Positions 43,840 through 52,477 of a stretch of 64,000 nucleotides of DNA are shown piece after piece (the first letter of the stretch is position 1; each line of letters begins with the position of its first letter). The position numbers and the translations under genes were made by a program. The stretch is taken from the NCBI GenBank assembly GCA_028688995.1, contig JAQTXB010000005.1:158725-222724 (forward strand), written 5' to 3'. This DNA comes from Aliarcobacter sp. (GTDB lineage: Bacteria > Campylobacterota > Campylobacteria > Campylobacterales > Arcobacteraceae). Under the pieces are notes generated by a model. It ran no database searches and was not told the origin of the DNA. It worked only from the letters and a program-made list of their open reading frames with translations.

Positions 43840-44778
43840 TTAAATTTTGATAATATCCTTTATCGCTTCAATAAATTCATCACTATCATTTACACACTTA
43901 CAAACTTTATACTCTTTTATTCCTAAATTATGTGCTATTTCTCTATACTCAATATCCAACTCGAAATCTGTTTCAGAATTATCAACGATAAAGGCAATTG
44001 GATAAATTATCACTTTTTCATCTTTGAAGTTTTTTATCATATCTTCAAGTGAAGGTTCAAGCCATTTCAAAGGCCCTACTTTTGATTGATAAGCTAAATT
44101 TATTGATTTAAAGTTTTTTCCTTTAAGTTCTAGTTTTTCACTTAATATTTTAACATGTTCAATCATTTGTTGCTCATATGGATCACCTGCATCAACTATT
44201 TTTTGAGGAAGACCATGGGCTGAAAAAATCAGATTATATTCATCCGGATTTTCTGTATTGTTTAGAATCTCATTTACAATACACTCATTAAATTTATCAT
44301 TTTTATAAAAAGTTTCAATGTATCTTATATTTTTTCCAAAACTGTAAGGTAAATAATCAATGAAATCTTCAACCGATGATTTTGTAGTTGTTGTTGAATA
44401 TTGAGGATATAAAGGCAACATTACTATCTCATTTATTCCATCATTTAAAATTTCTTTTATAACATCTTCTGCAAAAGGTGGAGTATATCTCATCACTTGA
44501 TAAGTTTTAAAATCTTCAATTTTTTCATTACATTTATTTACTAATTTTTCAGTTAATGGATTTATAGGCGAAGCATTTCCTATATGTTCATAATTTTTCC
44601 AAGCACTATCAAGTCTTGAAGTTGTAATAAAAAATGCTATCATTTTTCTTATAATTGGATTTTTTACTGTTATTATGTTTTTATCATTAAACATATTTGT
44701 TAAAAACATTTTTAATTCAGCTTTATTTCTAGCTCCACCCATATTTAGTAAAACTAGAGCTTTTTTATTTTCTTGCAT
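43840..44778 (-). CDS. hemH: Ferrochelatase
   Basis: This 312-aa enzyme inserts ferrous iron into protoporphyrin IX, the last step of protoheme synthesis. Conserved elements are ALVLLNMGGARNKAELKMFLTNMFND at the N-terminus, MLPLYPQYSTTTTKSS, LIFSAHGLPQKIVDAGDPYEQQ with the catalytic histidine, and IYPIAFIVDNSETDFELDIEYRE with the active-site glutamate pair. Size is normal for epsilon-type HemH. It overlaps the preceding ABC ATPase gene by 14 bases. Heme supply suits the many cytochromes c in the window. Confidence 0.96.
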   Translation of the reverse strand: MQENKKALVLLNMGGARNKAELKMFLTNMFNDKNIITVKNPIIRKMIAFFITTSRLDSAWKNYEHIGNASPINPLTEKLVNKCNEKIEDFKTYQVMRYTPPFAEDVIKEILNDGINEIVMLPLYPQYSTTTTKSSVEDFIDYLPYSFGKNIRYIETFYKNDKFNECIVNEILNNTENPDEYNLIFSAHGLPQKIVDAGDPYEQQMIEHVKILSEKLELKGKNFKSINLAYQSKVGPLKWLEPSLEDMIKNFKDEKVIIYPIAFIVDNSETDFELDIEYREIAHNLGIKEYKVCKCVNDSDEFIEAIKDIIKI

Positions 44779-45367
44779 TCTCTTCTAACCTTATTATTTT
44801 ATCACTACACCACAAAGCCATATCTAAATCGTGTGTTATTAACAAAATTGCACACTTATCTAAAAGTGTAATTAACAATTTCATCACATCATAAGCTATG
44901 ATATTATCCAATGCTGATGTTGGTTCATCAACCAAAAGTAAATCTGGTTTCATCAAAAGTGCTCTTAAAATTGAACATCTTTGAAGTTGCCCTCCACTTA
45001 ATTCATGTGGTTTTTTATTCAAAAGTTCTTTTTCTAAAGTCAATTTTATTAAAAAATCTTCTAATTCATTTTGGGAAATCTCTCCCACTATATCTTTTAT
45101 CTGTTCAATTATTGAATAAGTCGGATGAAAAGAGTTATATGGATCTTGAAAAATCATAGCTATTTTTGATTTATCTATCTTTCCACTTATTGGTTTTAAA
45201 CTTCCTAAAATAAGCTCAAAAAGTGTAGTTTTCCCACTTCCACTTTTTCCAAAGATAGTTACTAACTCACCCTGACTTAATTCTAAAGAAAAATCTTTGT
45301 AAATAGGATTCTCTTTTTTATAATAAAAATTTAAGTTTTTTATATCTAAAACTCTTTTTTTGTCCAA
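44765..45367 (-). CDS. Orphan ABC transporter ATPase (Opp/Dpp/nickel-like)
   Basis: A 200-aa single ATPase domain: Walker A FGKSGSGKTTLF, Q-loop IAMIFQDPYNSFHPTYSI, signature LSGGQLQRCSILRAL, Walker B LLVDEPTSAL and switch ITHDLD. The Q-loop text QDPYNSFHP is typical of peptide/nickel importer ATPases (OppF/DppF/NikE). No permease or binding protein lies nearby and the C-terminal oligopeptide domain is missing, so its partner is unknown. The start is TTG with AAGGTG. It is the first gene of a possible operon ATPase-hemH-amrA-amrS-amrB-YdcF. Confidence 0.85.
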   Translation of the reverse strand: MDKKRVLDIKNLNFYYKKENPIYKDFSLELSQGELVTIFGKSGSGKTTLFELILGSLKPISGKIDKSKIAMIFQDPYNSFHPTYSIIEQIKDIVGEISQNELEDFLIKLTLEKELLNKKPHELSGGQLQRCSILRALLMKPDLLLVDEPTSALDNIIAYDVMKLLITLLDKCAILLITHDLDMALWCSDKIIRLEENARK

Positions 45368-45551
45368 TTTTACACCTTTTTAAAAAACATACTATATAAA
45401 AAAGTGCCTTTATCTTCCCAAAATAAAAAACTTTTTTAACTTCACAAAATATCTACAATTATCAGAAACAATTCTACTTGTAAGTTAAAATATTAAGCAT
45501 AAAAAAAGAAAAAAAAGCTAAAATATTTTTTCTAAAATTTAAGGAGAAAAA

Positions 45552-45845
45552 ATGAAAAAAATCGTATTATCTGCAATCTTTGCTGCTGCTACAGCTGCTT
45601 CTTTATCAGCTGCATCAATTGCTGCATGTGCAACTTGTCATGGTGCTAGCTTTGAAAAAGCTGCTTTAGGTAAATCTGCTGTTGTTAAAGGTTGGGATGA
45701 AGCAAAAACTGTTGCTGCATTAAATGGTTACAAAGCTGGTACACTAAATACTTACGGTATGGGTGCTGTTATGAAAGGTCAAGTTGCTAAATTAACTGAT
45801 GCAGACATCGCTGACATCGCAAAACAAATTGCAGCAATGAAATAA
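45552..45845 (+). CDS. Small monoheme cytochrome c (c553-like)
   Basis: A 97-aa exported cytochrome. The signal peptide is MKKIVLSAIFAAATAASLSA. The heme site CATCH is at 26-30 (AACATCHGASFEKAALG), and distal methionine candidates lie in YGMGAVMKGQVAKLTDADIADIAKQIAAMK. It is a class I cytochrome of the size of Campylobacter cytochrome c553. It probably shuttles electrons between the bc1 complex and the cbb3 oxidase; the maturation genes ccoS and ccoI are convergent next to it. It has an AAGGAG site and its own terminator. Confidence 0.93.
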   Translation: MKKIVLSAIFAAATAASLSAASIAACATCHGASFEKAALGKSAVVKGWDEAKTVAALNGYKAGTLNTYGMGAVMKGQVAKLTDADIADIAKQIAAMK

Positions 45846-45851
45846 TTTTTC

Positions 45852-45890
45852 AAACTAGTCAATGAAAATTGACTAGTTTTCCTCTTTTTT
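45852..45890 (+). terminator. Terminator of the cytochrome c gene, overlapping the ccoS end
   Basis: A 12-bp perfect stem AAACTAGTCAAT/ATTGACTAGTTT with a GAAA loop is followed by TCCTCTTTTTT. The T-tract and part of the stem lie inside the last codons of ccoS. Confidence 0.88.
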
Positions 45891-46118
45891 TAATTTCTCT
45901 TTTTCACTTTCTAATTTTTCAGCTTTCGCAGCTTTCAAACTTTTTTCTTTATTAATTGCATCATTTAAATCTTCAACACTATCAAATAATAATCCATTTA
46001 CAATTTTATTAGAATCATCAAATTGACCTGTTTTAGCAGCCCAAATAAAAAGGAATAACATTCCTGCTGAAATTATAATTCCCACAATTAACATAAAAAA
46101 AAGTGTGTCATTTATCAT
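45873..46118 (-). CDS. ccoS: cbb3-type cytochrome oxidase maturation protein CcoS
   Basis: An 81-aa membrane protein. One helix (FFMLIVGIIISAGMLFLFIWAAKTGQFDD) carries the CcoS consensus FxWAxxxGQFDD. A lysine/glutamate-rich cytoplasmic tail follows, longer than in many homologues. CcoS is needed for cofactor insertion in cbb3 oxidase. It lies 34 bases downstream of ccoI on the same strand. Its final bases form part of the convergent cytochrome gene's terminator. Confidence 0.92.
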   Translation of the reverse strand: MINDTLFFMLIVGIIISAGMLFLFIWAAKTGQFDDSNKIVNGLLFDSVEDLNDAINKEKSLKAAKAEKLESEKEKLKKEEN

Positions 46119-46152
46119 TTTTTATTCCTTTTTAATGGCTTTATACAAAGCT

Positions 46153-48591
46153 TTATTTCATTTTTATTCTAAGTGAATTTAATACAACCATCAATGAACT
46201 TAAACTCATTGAAAGCGCTGCAAATAATGGTATTACAAGTCCAGCCATTGCTAAAGGAATTGTAACTGTATTATAAATCAAAGATAAAGTTAAATTTTGT
46301 TTTATAAATTTATATGTTTTTCTTGAAATAATAAAAGCATCTTTTAATGAAGTTAAAGATGAATTTAATAACACTATATCAGAAATTGCCAAAGAGACAT
46401 CTGCTGAATTTCCCATAGCAATTGCAACATCAGCATTACTTAAAGCAACACTATCATTTACTCCATCGCCAACCATTACAACAACTTTATTCTCTTTTTT
46501 TAACTCTTTTATATAATTAGCCTTTGAAACAGGTGTTTGAAAAGAGAAATATTTTTTAATTCCTAATTGTTTTGCAATATTTGAAGCAACATTTTCATTA
46601 TCACCTGTTAACATTACAACTTCAATATTTTTATCTTGTAAAAATTCCACCAACTCTTTTGCATTATCTTTTATTTCATCTTCAAGTTCAAAACTAGCAA
46701 TTACTCTTTTATTTATAGCAAATAAATATACTGTTTTATTTGAATCAAATTTATAATAAATTTCATTCTCTTTTAATAGTTCTACATTTCCACCTAAAAG
46801 CTCAAAAAGTTTTCCATCAACATTTGTATAAGTTGCTCTCATACCTTTAGCTTCGATATTTTTTACATTATCAAGTTTTTTTTCTGTTAATTCATATTTT
46901 GTTTCTAAATATTTTTTTATTGAGCAACTCACAGGATGAGTAGAAGCTGCTAATAAAGAGTATAAAAGATTTAATTTATGAATATTATCATCTAAAATTC
47001 TCATTTTTACAACAGTTAATTCACCTTTAGTTAAAGTTCCTGTTTTATCAAAAACAACTGTATTTGCAACAGCTAATGATTCAATAAATTTTGCTTCTTT
47101 AAATAAAAGCCCTTTTTTTGCAAGTTCTGAAATTCCAACCAAACTAGCCATCGGAGTTGCTAGTGCTAAAGCACATGGACATGCTATTACGATAACAGAA
47201 ACAGCTACGATAAATGATTTTTCAAAATGATTTGCGCCTGAATAATTAAAACCTAAATCTACTCCCAAAAAATACCAAACTAAAAATGTAGCTGTTGCTA
47301 GGGATAAAATTGTAACTGTAAAATATTTTGAAATTTCTGCTGCTTTTGTTTGTATCTTTGGTTTTGAATTTAAAGAATCTTCCAAAAGTGTAACAATTGA
47401 CGAAAATGTAGAATTTCTAAAATCTTTTGTAACTTCAAATTCAATTAAAGCATTACTATTTATTGTTCCACTAAATACTGTATCACCTATTTTTTTGTAT
47501 ACTGGAATTGATTCACCAGTGAGTGTTGATTCATCAAAGAAACCTTCACCTTTTGTAATTATTCCATCAACTGGAACTTTTTCACCAGCTTTTATTTCAA
47601 TAATATCCCCTAATTTAATACTGTTTAGAGCAACTGTTTTTTTAATATTATTTTCAATTACAACAGCTTCCAAAGGTAAACTTGATTTTATTTTATCTAA
47701 GGTATCAACTGCTGATTTTTTCCCAATTACTTCTAAATATTTTCCAACTAAAACAAAAGTAATAATCATAGCAACAGAATCAAAATAACTTTCACCCTTT
47801 GCACCAAAAAGAATAAACATTGAATAAACATAAGTCAAAGTTGAACCAGAAGCCACTAAAAAATCCATATTAACCATACGATTCTTTAATCCGTAATATC
47901 CACCTTTAAAAAATATCCATCCACTATAAAATAGAACTGGTGTTGAAAGTAAAAATTCACCAATGTGAATCATATTTTTTACTTCTTCTGAAATTCCTGT
48001 AAAAAATCCAGTATATTTAGCAACACTTAACATCATAATATTCATACTTGCAATTACAGCAACCATCATACGAATAAAATAGTCTCTTTTTGCTTTTGAA
48101 GCTTGCTCATCTGCAACACTTGAATCATAAGCATATGCGTTATAACCAATGGCTCTAATTTTTAAAATAATCTCTGAAAGTTTTAATTTTTCTTCATCCC
48201 AAACAATTCTAGCTTTATTTGAAGTAAAATTTATATTTGCTTCAATTACTCCTTTTGTTTCATATAAAACTTTTTCATTTAACCAAACACAAGCAGCACA
48301 ATGAATCCCCTCAATAATCAAATCTATTTGGCTAAATCCATCTTTTGTAGTACTTACATAATTATCTAAAAAGTTTTTAGAATCAAACTTACTAATATCA
48401 TCATTTGCAATTTTTAAAGGTGGAGCAATTGTTTTATTTCCTAACTTATCATAAAAAGAGTCAAGTCCATCATCTTTTAAAATATGGTAAACACCTTGAC
48501 ACCCTTTACAACAAAAATTTAAATCGTTCTCTTTTATCATTACATTTTCACTAAATTCCAAATGGCAATGATTACACTTGATTTTTGACAA
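46153..48591 (-). CDS. ccoI: Copper-type P-ATPase CcoI (FixI)
   Basis: An 812-aa P1B ATPase, the copper transporter that supplies the cbb3 oxidase. In order: an N-terminal cysteine cluster (CNHCHLEF...CCKGCQGVY), an HMA domain with GIHCAACVWLN, eight helices with the CPC metal site in IACPCALALATP, the TGES loop (LTGESIPVYK), phosphorylation site DKTGTLTKGE and hinge GDGVNDSVALSNADVAIAMG. The start is TTG behind AGGAG. The oxidase genes ccoNOPQ are not in this window. It is divergent from the receiver-GGDEF-EAL gene. Confidence 0.93.
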   Translation of the reverse strand: MSKIKCNHCHLEFSENVMIKENDLNFCCKGCQGVYHILKDDGLDSFYDKLGNKTIAPPLKIANDDISKFDSKNFLDNYVSTTKDGFSQIDLIIEGIHCAACVWLNEKVLYETKGVIEANINFTSNKARIVWDEEKLKLSEIILKIRAIGYNAYAYDSSVADEQASKAKRDYFIRMMVAVIASMNIMMLSVAKYTGFFTGISEEVKNMIHIGEFLLSTPVLFYSGWIFFKGGYYGLKNRMVNMDFLVASGSTLTYVYSMFILFGAKGESYFDSVAMIITFVLVGKYLEVIGKKSAVDTLDKIKSSLPLEAVVIENNIKKTVALNSIKLGDIIEIKAGEKVPVDGIITKGEGFFDESTLTGESIPVYKKIGDTVFSGTINSNALIEFEVTKDFRNSTFSSIVTLLEDSLNSKPKIQTKAAEISKYFTVTILSLATATFLVWYFLGVDLGFNYSGANHFEKSFIVAVSVIVIACPCALALATPMASLVGISELAKKGLLFKEAKFIESLAVANTVVFDKTGTLTKGELTVVKMRILDDNIHKLNLLYSLLAASTHPVSCSIKKYLETKYELTEKKLDNVKNIEAKGMRATYTNVDGKLFELLGGNVELLKENEIYYKFDSNKTVYLFAINKRVIASFELEDEIKDNAKELVEFLQDKNIEVVMLTGDNENVASNIAKQLGIKKYFSFQTPVSKANYIKELKKENKVVVMVGDGVNDSVALSNADVAIAMGNSADVSLAISDIVLLNSSLTSLKDAFIISRKTYKFIKQNLTLSLIYNTVTIPLAMAGLVIPLFAALSMSLSSLMVVLNSLRIKMK

Positions 48592-48694
48592 AAAGACTCC
48601 TACTACATTCTAAAAAAAACTATACACCCGATTATTTAGATATTATGGTTAATTATGATATTATATCTTAATAACTTTGGAGAGAATCTTAATA

Positions 48695-50317
48695 ATGATA
48701 AACAACATTTCAATACTAAAAAATATAACTATTTTATATGCCGAAGATGAAAAGGATTTAAGAGAAGTTACACATCAAATATTAAAAGGCTTTACCAAGA
48801 AACAATATGTTGCACAAAATGGACAAGAGGGTTTAGAACTTTTTAAAGAACATGAAAATGAAATAGATTTAATTATTACAGATGTTAATATGCCTATTCT
48901 AAATGGTTTAGATATGGTAAAAGAGATAAAAAAAATCAATCTAAATATTCCAATTATAGTAGCAACTGCATTTTCAAACAAAGAGTATTTACTTGAAGCT
49001 ATTGATATTGGAATTGATAAGTATGTTTTAAAACCAATTGATATTGCAAAACTTCTTCAAGTAATGTCACAATCTTTAATATATCATGAATTAAAAGATT
49101 TATATACAGATAAACTAACAAATCTTCCAAATAGAAATAAACTAAAAAAAGACTTAGATGAGAACCACATAGATTTAATGGCTTTATTAGATGTTGATGA
49201 GTTCTCTACAATAAATGACCTTTTTGGTGAAAAAATTGGAGATACAATTTTATTTGAATTAGCAAATAAACTAAAACATTTTTTTAATGAAGATGATTAT
49301 ATTGTTTATAGAATTGAAGCAGATAAATTTACAATAGTTTCTAAAAAAAACAATCAAGATGTAAATGAATTTTACAATTTATGTAAAACTTTTGCAGATA
49401 AAATAGAAAAAGAATCACTACTTATTGATGAAGATGAAATAGATATAAATATAACAATTGGAATTGCACAAGGTGATGGAGCGAGGGCATTTAAATACTC
49501 ACAAAGGGTAATTAATTATGCAAGAACAAAACTTCAAAGAATTATGATTTATAATGAATCTTTTAAAATCCAACAATCTTTTGAAGAGAATATAAAATGG
49601 GTGAAACAATTAAAAATTGGATTTAGAGAAAATCTATTCCAAGCATATTTTCAACCTATCGTTGATACAAAAACAAAAGAAATTCACAAATATGAAGCAC
49701 TGATTAGATATATCACAAAAGAAGGTGTAGAAATAGCTCCTTTTCATTTTATTAATGTTGCTAAAAAAACAAAACTTTATCCAAATATTATAAAAATTGT
49801 TATCCAAGATGCATTTAAATTAATTAAAAATAAAAATAAAAGAGTCTCTGTAAATATCTCTTTTGATGACATTGCAAATGAAGAAACAACAGCATTTATT
49901 TATGAAATACTTGAGAAAAATAAAGATTTCACTGAATTTCTTGAATTTGAGATACTTGAATCTGAAGAGATTTCAGACTTTAATGAAGTTGCAAAATTTA
50001 TTGCTGAAATAAAGAAATTTAATTGTATTGTTGGAGTTGATGATTTTGGTGCAGGATATTCAAACTTTAATCTATTAACCTTATTAGATATTGACTTTGT
50101 TAAAATTGATGGTTCATTAATTGAAAGAATTAATAGTTCAAAAGATTTAGAAATAATAGTAAATACAATTGCAAACTTCTCAAAGGAGTTTAAAGTAAAA
50201 ACGGTTGCTGAATATGTGTCAGATGAAGATATTTATAATAAAATTAAAGAGTTAAATATAGATTACTGTCAAGGTTATTACTTCGATAAACCTCTAAGTT
50301 ATGATTCTATCAAGTAA
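48695..50317 (+). CDS. Response regulator with degenerate GGDEF and EAL domains
   Basis: A 540-aa cytoplasmic protein. The receiver domain (about 11-125) has acidic pair E17/D18, phospho-acceptor D63 in LIITDVNMPILNG, and the K of YVLKPIDIAKL. The GGDEF domain (about 135-285) has lost its signature; the loop reads RIEADKFTIV. The EAL domain (about 300-540) is complete: YEALIRY, VNISFDD, FEILESEE, GVDDFGAGYSN, VKIDGSLI and TVAEYV. It probably degrades cyclic di-GMP under phospho-control. I chose ATG 48695 because the track's TTG start overlaps the GGAGAG ribosome site. Confidence 0.9.
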   Translation: MINNISILKNITILYAEDEKDLREVTHQILKGFTKKQYVAQNGQEGLELFKEHENEIDLIITDVNMPILNGLDMVKEIKKINLNIPIIVATAFSNKEYLLEAIDIGIDKYVLKPIDIAKLLQVMSQSLIYHELKDLYTDKLTNLPNRNKLKKDLDENHIDLMALLDVDEFSTINDLFGEKIGDTILFELANKLKHFFNEDDYIVYRIEADKFTIVSKKNNQDVNEFYNLCKTFADKIEKESLLIDEDEIDINITIGIAQGDGARAFKYSQRVINYARTKLQRIMIYNESFKIQQSFEENIKWVKQLKIGFRENLFQAYFQPIVDTKTKEIHKYEALIRYITKEGVEIAPFHFINVAKKTKLYPNIIKIVIQDAFKLIKNKNKRVSVNISFDDIANEETTAFIYEILEKNKDFTEFLEFEILESEEISDFNEVAKFIAEIKKFNCIVGVDDFGAGYSNFNLLTLLDIDFVKIDGSLIERINSSKDLEIIVNTIANFSKEFKVKTVAEYVSDEDIYNKIKELNIDYCQGYYFDKPLSYDSIK

Positions 50318-50319
50318 GG

Positions 50320-50940
50320 TTAATTTAACCAACTTGATACAATACTATTTTTTTCAAAAAGTGTACTTTTTATTCTTGTAATATTTGCAATGCAAACCAA
50401 TTGTTTTGCTGCTGTTTGTAAATCATCATTGATTATTAAATAATCATAATCTTGGAAATACTCCACTTCACCCTTTGCATTTTTAATTCTTTTTTCAATA
50501 ATCTCAAGGCTATCTGTATTTCTACTATTTAATCTTGTTTCTAAAACTTCTAAAGATGGTGTTGTTATAAAAACCGATGTAACGATAGAATTTAGTTTAT
50601 TTCTTACAATTTCATGTCCTTGAACATCAATGTCAAAAATTACTAGTTTTCCTTCACTCAAAGCCTTATTAATAGGTTTTAGTGAAGTTCCATAATAGTT
50701 ATCATGAACTTTTGCATATTCAAGAAAATCACCATTTTCTATATCTTTTTCAAACTCTTCTTTAGTTACGAAAAAATAGTCAACTCCATTTGTTTCACCA
50801 ACTCTAGGAGCTCTGGTAGTTGTTGAAATAGAAAAATAGTAATCATCAATATCTTTATAAACTTCTTTTAACAGTGTAGATTTACCACAACCACTAGGCC
50901 CTGAAAGTATTAAAATAGCACCTTTTTTGTCGTTAATCAA
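50320..50940 (-). CDS. gmk: Guanylate kinase
   Basis: This 206-aa enzyme phosphorylates GMP to GDP. P-loop SGPSGCGKST is at about 13-22. The GMP-binding region is YYFSISTTTRAPRVGETNGVDYFFVTKEEFEKDIENGDFLEYAKVHDNYYGT, and LVIFDIDVQGHEIV is also diagnostic. The start is TTG behind GGGATAAG. It is the last gene of the rpsB-tsf-ABC-pseudo-receiver-gmk run and ends 2 bases from the convergent GGDEF-EAL gene. Confidence 0.96.
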   Translation of the reverse strand: MINDKKGAILILSGPSGCGKSTLLKEVYKDIDDYYFSISTTTRAPRVGETNGVDYFFVTKEEFEKDIENGDFLEYAKVHDNYYGTSLKPINKALSEGKLVIFDIDVQGHEIVRNKLNSIVTSVFITTPSLEVLETRLNSRNTDSLEIIEKRIKNAKGEVEYFQDYDYLIINDDLQTAAKQLVCIANITRIKSTLFEKNSIVSSWLN

Positions 50941-50943
50941 AAC

Positions 50944-51753
50944 TTATCCCTTTAAACTTAATCTAACATCAACACTTTCACCACTTGAAAGTCTATCTAT
51001 TACTGTTTGATCAAATTTTTCTAATAAAGGTCGTAATTCATTAATATGAAAATTACTCAATACTAAATTATAAGGCTTAATAGGTGTTTGAGTTAAATCA
51101 AATTCATATTCTTTAACTTCATCTAAGGCATCATCAATAATTGCAGCAATATCTTTCCAATCACTTTTTTCTAGGTTTATTTCATTTTGAATATTGTCTT
51201 CTCTTAAAATATTATTTATTTTACTCAATTCACTATGATCTAAAATTCCCCCACTATTTAAAGATGTGGGGTCAACTATACTTTCATCATTTTCACTGAA
51301 AAATTCATCTTCATCAAAATCATCTTCTTCTAAATTATCCAATGATTCAATATATTTTGTAGTAATTGGAATAATTACGTCTTCATCTTCTACATATGTA
51401 TTATTAAATGATTTAGAAGAACTATTTTTTTCATTCTCTTTATCTTCTTTTATTATCTCTATTTGTTCAGTTAATATAGCTTCTAATTTTGTAGGTAAAA
51501 ATGGTCTTGGAATGATAAAATCTCTAGATTTATCAAAAGGAAGTTCTTCTGAACTAATAGCACCTAATTTTCTTGAAAACTGTTTTATTGTATTAAATTT
51601 ATCATCTATAAAACTTTGATCAATAATAATTAAATCATATTTGTCATTTACACTATTTGTTTTTTGAATTGTTAAAGTTATATGCAATCGTTTACAAACT
51701 AAAGTAAAAATATGTTCAATTATTCCTGCGTCACATATTAATAATATAGTCAC
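50944..51753 (-). CDS. Unknown protein with N-terminal pseudo-receiver domain
   Basis: A 269-aa protein with no firm family. Residues 1-100 look like a response-regulator fold without its chemistry: TILLICDAG at strand 1 lacks the acidic pair, DLIIIDQSF holds a possible D, and DFIIPRPFLPTKLEAIL mirrors the conserved KPF segment but with R for K. A strongly acidic linker follows (NLEEDDFDEDEFFSENDES). The C-terminal 90 residues end in YNLVLSNFHINELRPLLEKFDQTVIDRLSSGESVDVRLSLKG. The start is GTG with GGAG. It overlaps the ABC ATPase gene by 4 bases. Confidence 0.7.
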   Translation of the reverse strand: MTILLICDAGIIEHIFTLVCKRLHITLTIQKTNSVNDKYDLIIIDQSFIDDKFNTIKQFSRKLGAISSEELPFDKSRDFIIPRPFLPTKLEAILTEQIEIIKEDKENEKNSSSKSFNNTYVEDEDVIIPITTKYIESLDNLEEDDFDEDEFFSENDESIVDPTSLNSGGILDHSELSKINNILREDNIQNEINLEKSDWKDIAAIIDDALDEVKEYEFDLTQTPIKPYNLVLSNFHINELRPLLEKFDQTVIDRLSSGESVDVRLSLKG

Positions 51754-52433
51754 TTTATCTCCTGCAATATTAAATCTTCTAACTTATAAACCTTATCACA
51801 TCTCATTGCTAATTCATGTTCATGGGTTACGAGTATCAATCCTGCATCATTATTTCTTATATAATTAAATATTGTATTCATAACAATATTAGCAGTATCT
51901 TTATCTAAATTTCCTGTTGGTTCATCTGCAAAAATGATTCTTGGTTTTTTAGTCATAACCCTTGCAATTGAAAGTCTTTGCTGTTGACCACCACTTAATT
52001 CACCAACACCTTGATTTATTACATAATCAATATTTAACTCTTTTAACAGATTTTTGTCAATATCTTCGCCACTTAAAAGTGTAGCAATTTCAAGATTTTC
52101 AATTGCAGAAAATCCACGAAACAGATAGTGTGCTTGAAATATTATACCAAAATCTTCTCTTCTTATTTTTAATAATTGATTCTGTGTTAAGGAATAAATA
52201 TCTTTACTTTTAAAAACAACACTACCAACTGATGGTTTTAAAAGAGAAGATAAAATATTTAAAAGTGTAGATTTTCCACTTCCACTTGTACCTATAATTG
52301 CAATTGATTCTTTTTTGTAAAGAGATAAATTAATATCATTAAAAAGCTCATAATCAAATTTATGAGATAAATTTTTAGCTTGAAGTAAAAGGTCATCTGC
52401 AATGAGTGTATCCATTTTATTAGCTTCACCCAT
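51750..52433 (-). CDS. ABC transporter ATPase, LolD/MacB type, without adjacent permease
   Basis: A 227-aa single ATPase domain. Walker A IGTSGSGKST, Q-loop IIFQAHYLFRGFSAIEN, signature GELSGGQQQRLSIARVM, Walker B IIFADEPTGNLD and H-loop LVTHEHELA. The Q-loop and the EPTGNLD string place it with LolD, MacB and FtsE. No LolC/E-like permease lies next to it, so the partner is encoded elsewhere. It is 44 bases after tsf and overlaps the next gene by 4 bases. Confidence 0.87.
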   Translation of the reverse strand: MGEANKMDTLIADDLLLQAKNLSHKFDYELFNDINLSLYKKESIAIIGTSGSGKSTLLNILSSLLKPSVGSVVFKSKDIYSLTQNQLLKIRREDFGIIFQAHYLFRGFSAIENLEIATLLSGEDIDKNLLKELNIDYVINQGVGELSGGQQQRLSIARVMTKKPRIIFADEPTGNLDKDTANIVMNTIFNYIRNNDAGLILVTHEHELAMRCDKVYKLEDLILQEIK

Positions 52434-52458
52434 TACATATTTCCTTTTTTTATTTATA

Positions 52459-52476
52459 CATAGTTGTTAAACTATG
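52459..52476 (-). repeat. Small hairpin between tsf and the LolD-like gene
   Basis: A 7-bp stem CATAGTT/AACTATG with a 4-base loop. There is no T-tract on the minus strand, so it is an RNA-processing or stability element at most. Confidence 0.35.
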
Positions 52477-52477
52477 A

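Noticed and set aside
48677-48694. TTG start of the receiver-GGDEF-EAL gene
   Set aside because: The TTG overlaps the GGAGAG ribosome site, and the ATG at 48695 is well spaced behind it.
51266-51619. 117-aa serine-rich plus-strand ORF
   Set aside because: It is the complement of the acidic linker of the pseudo-receiver gene. The serine runs come from reverse-reading of GAA/GAT codons.
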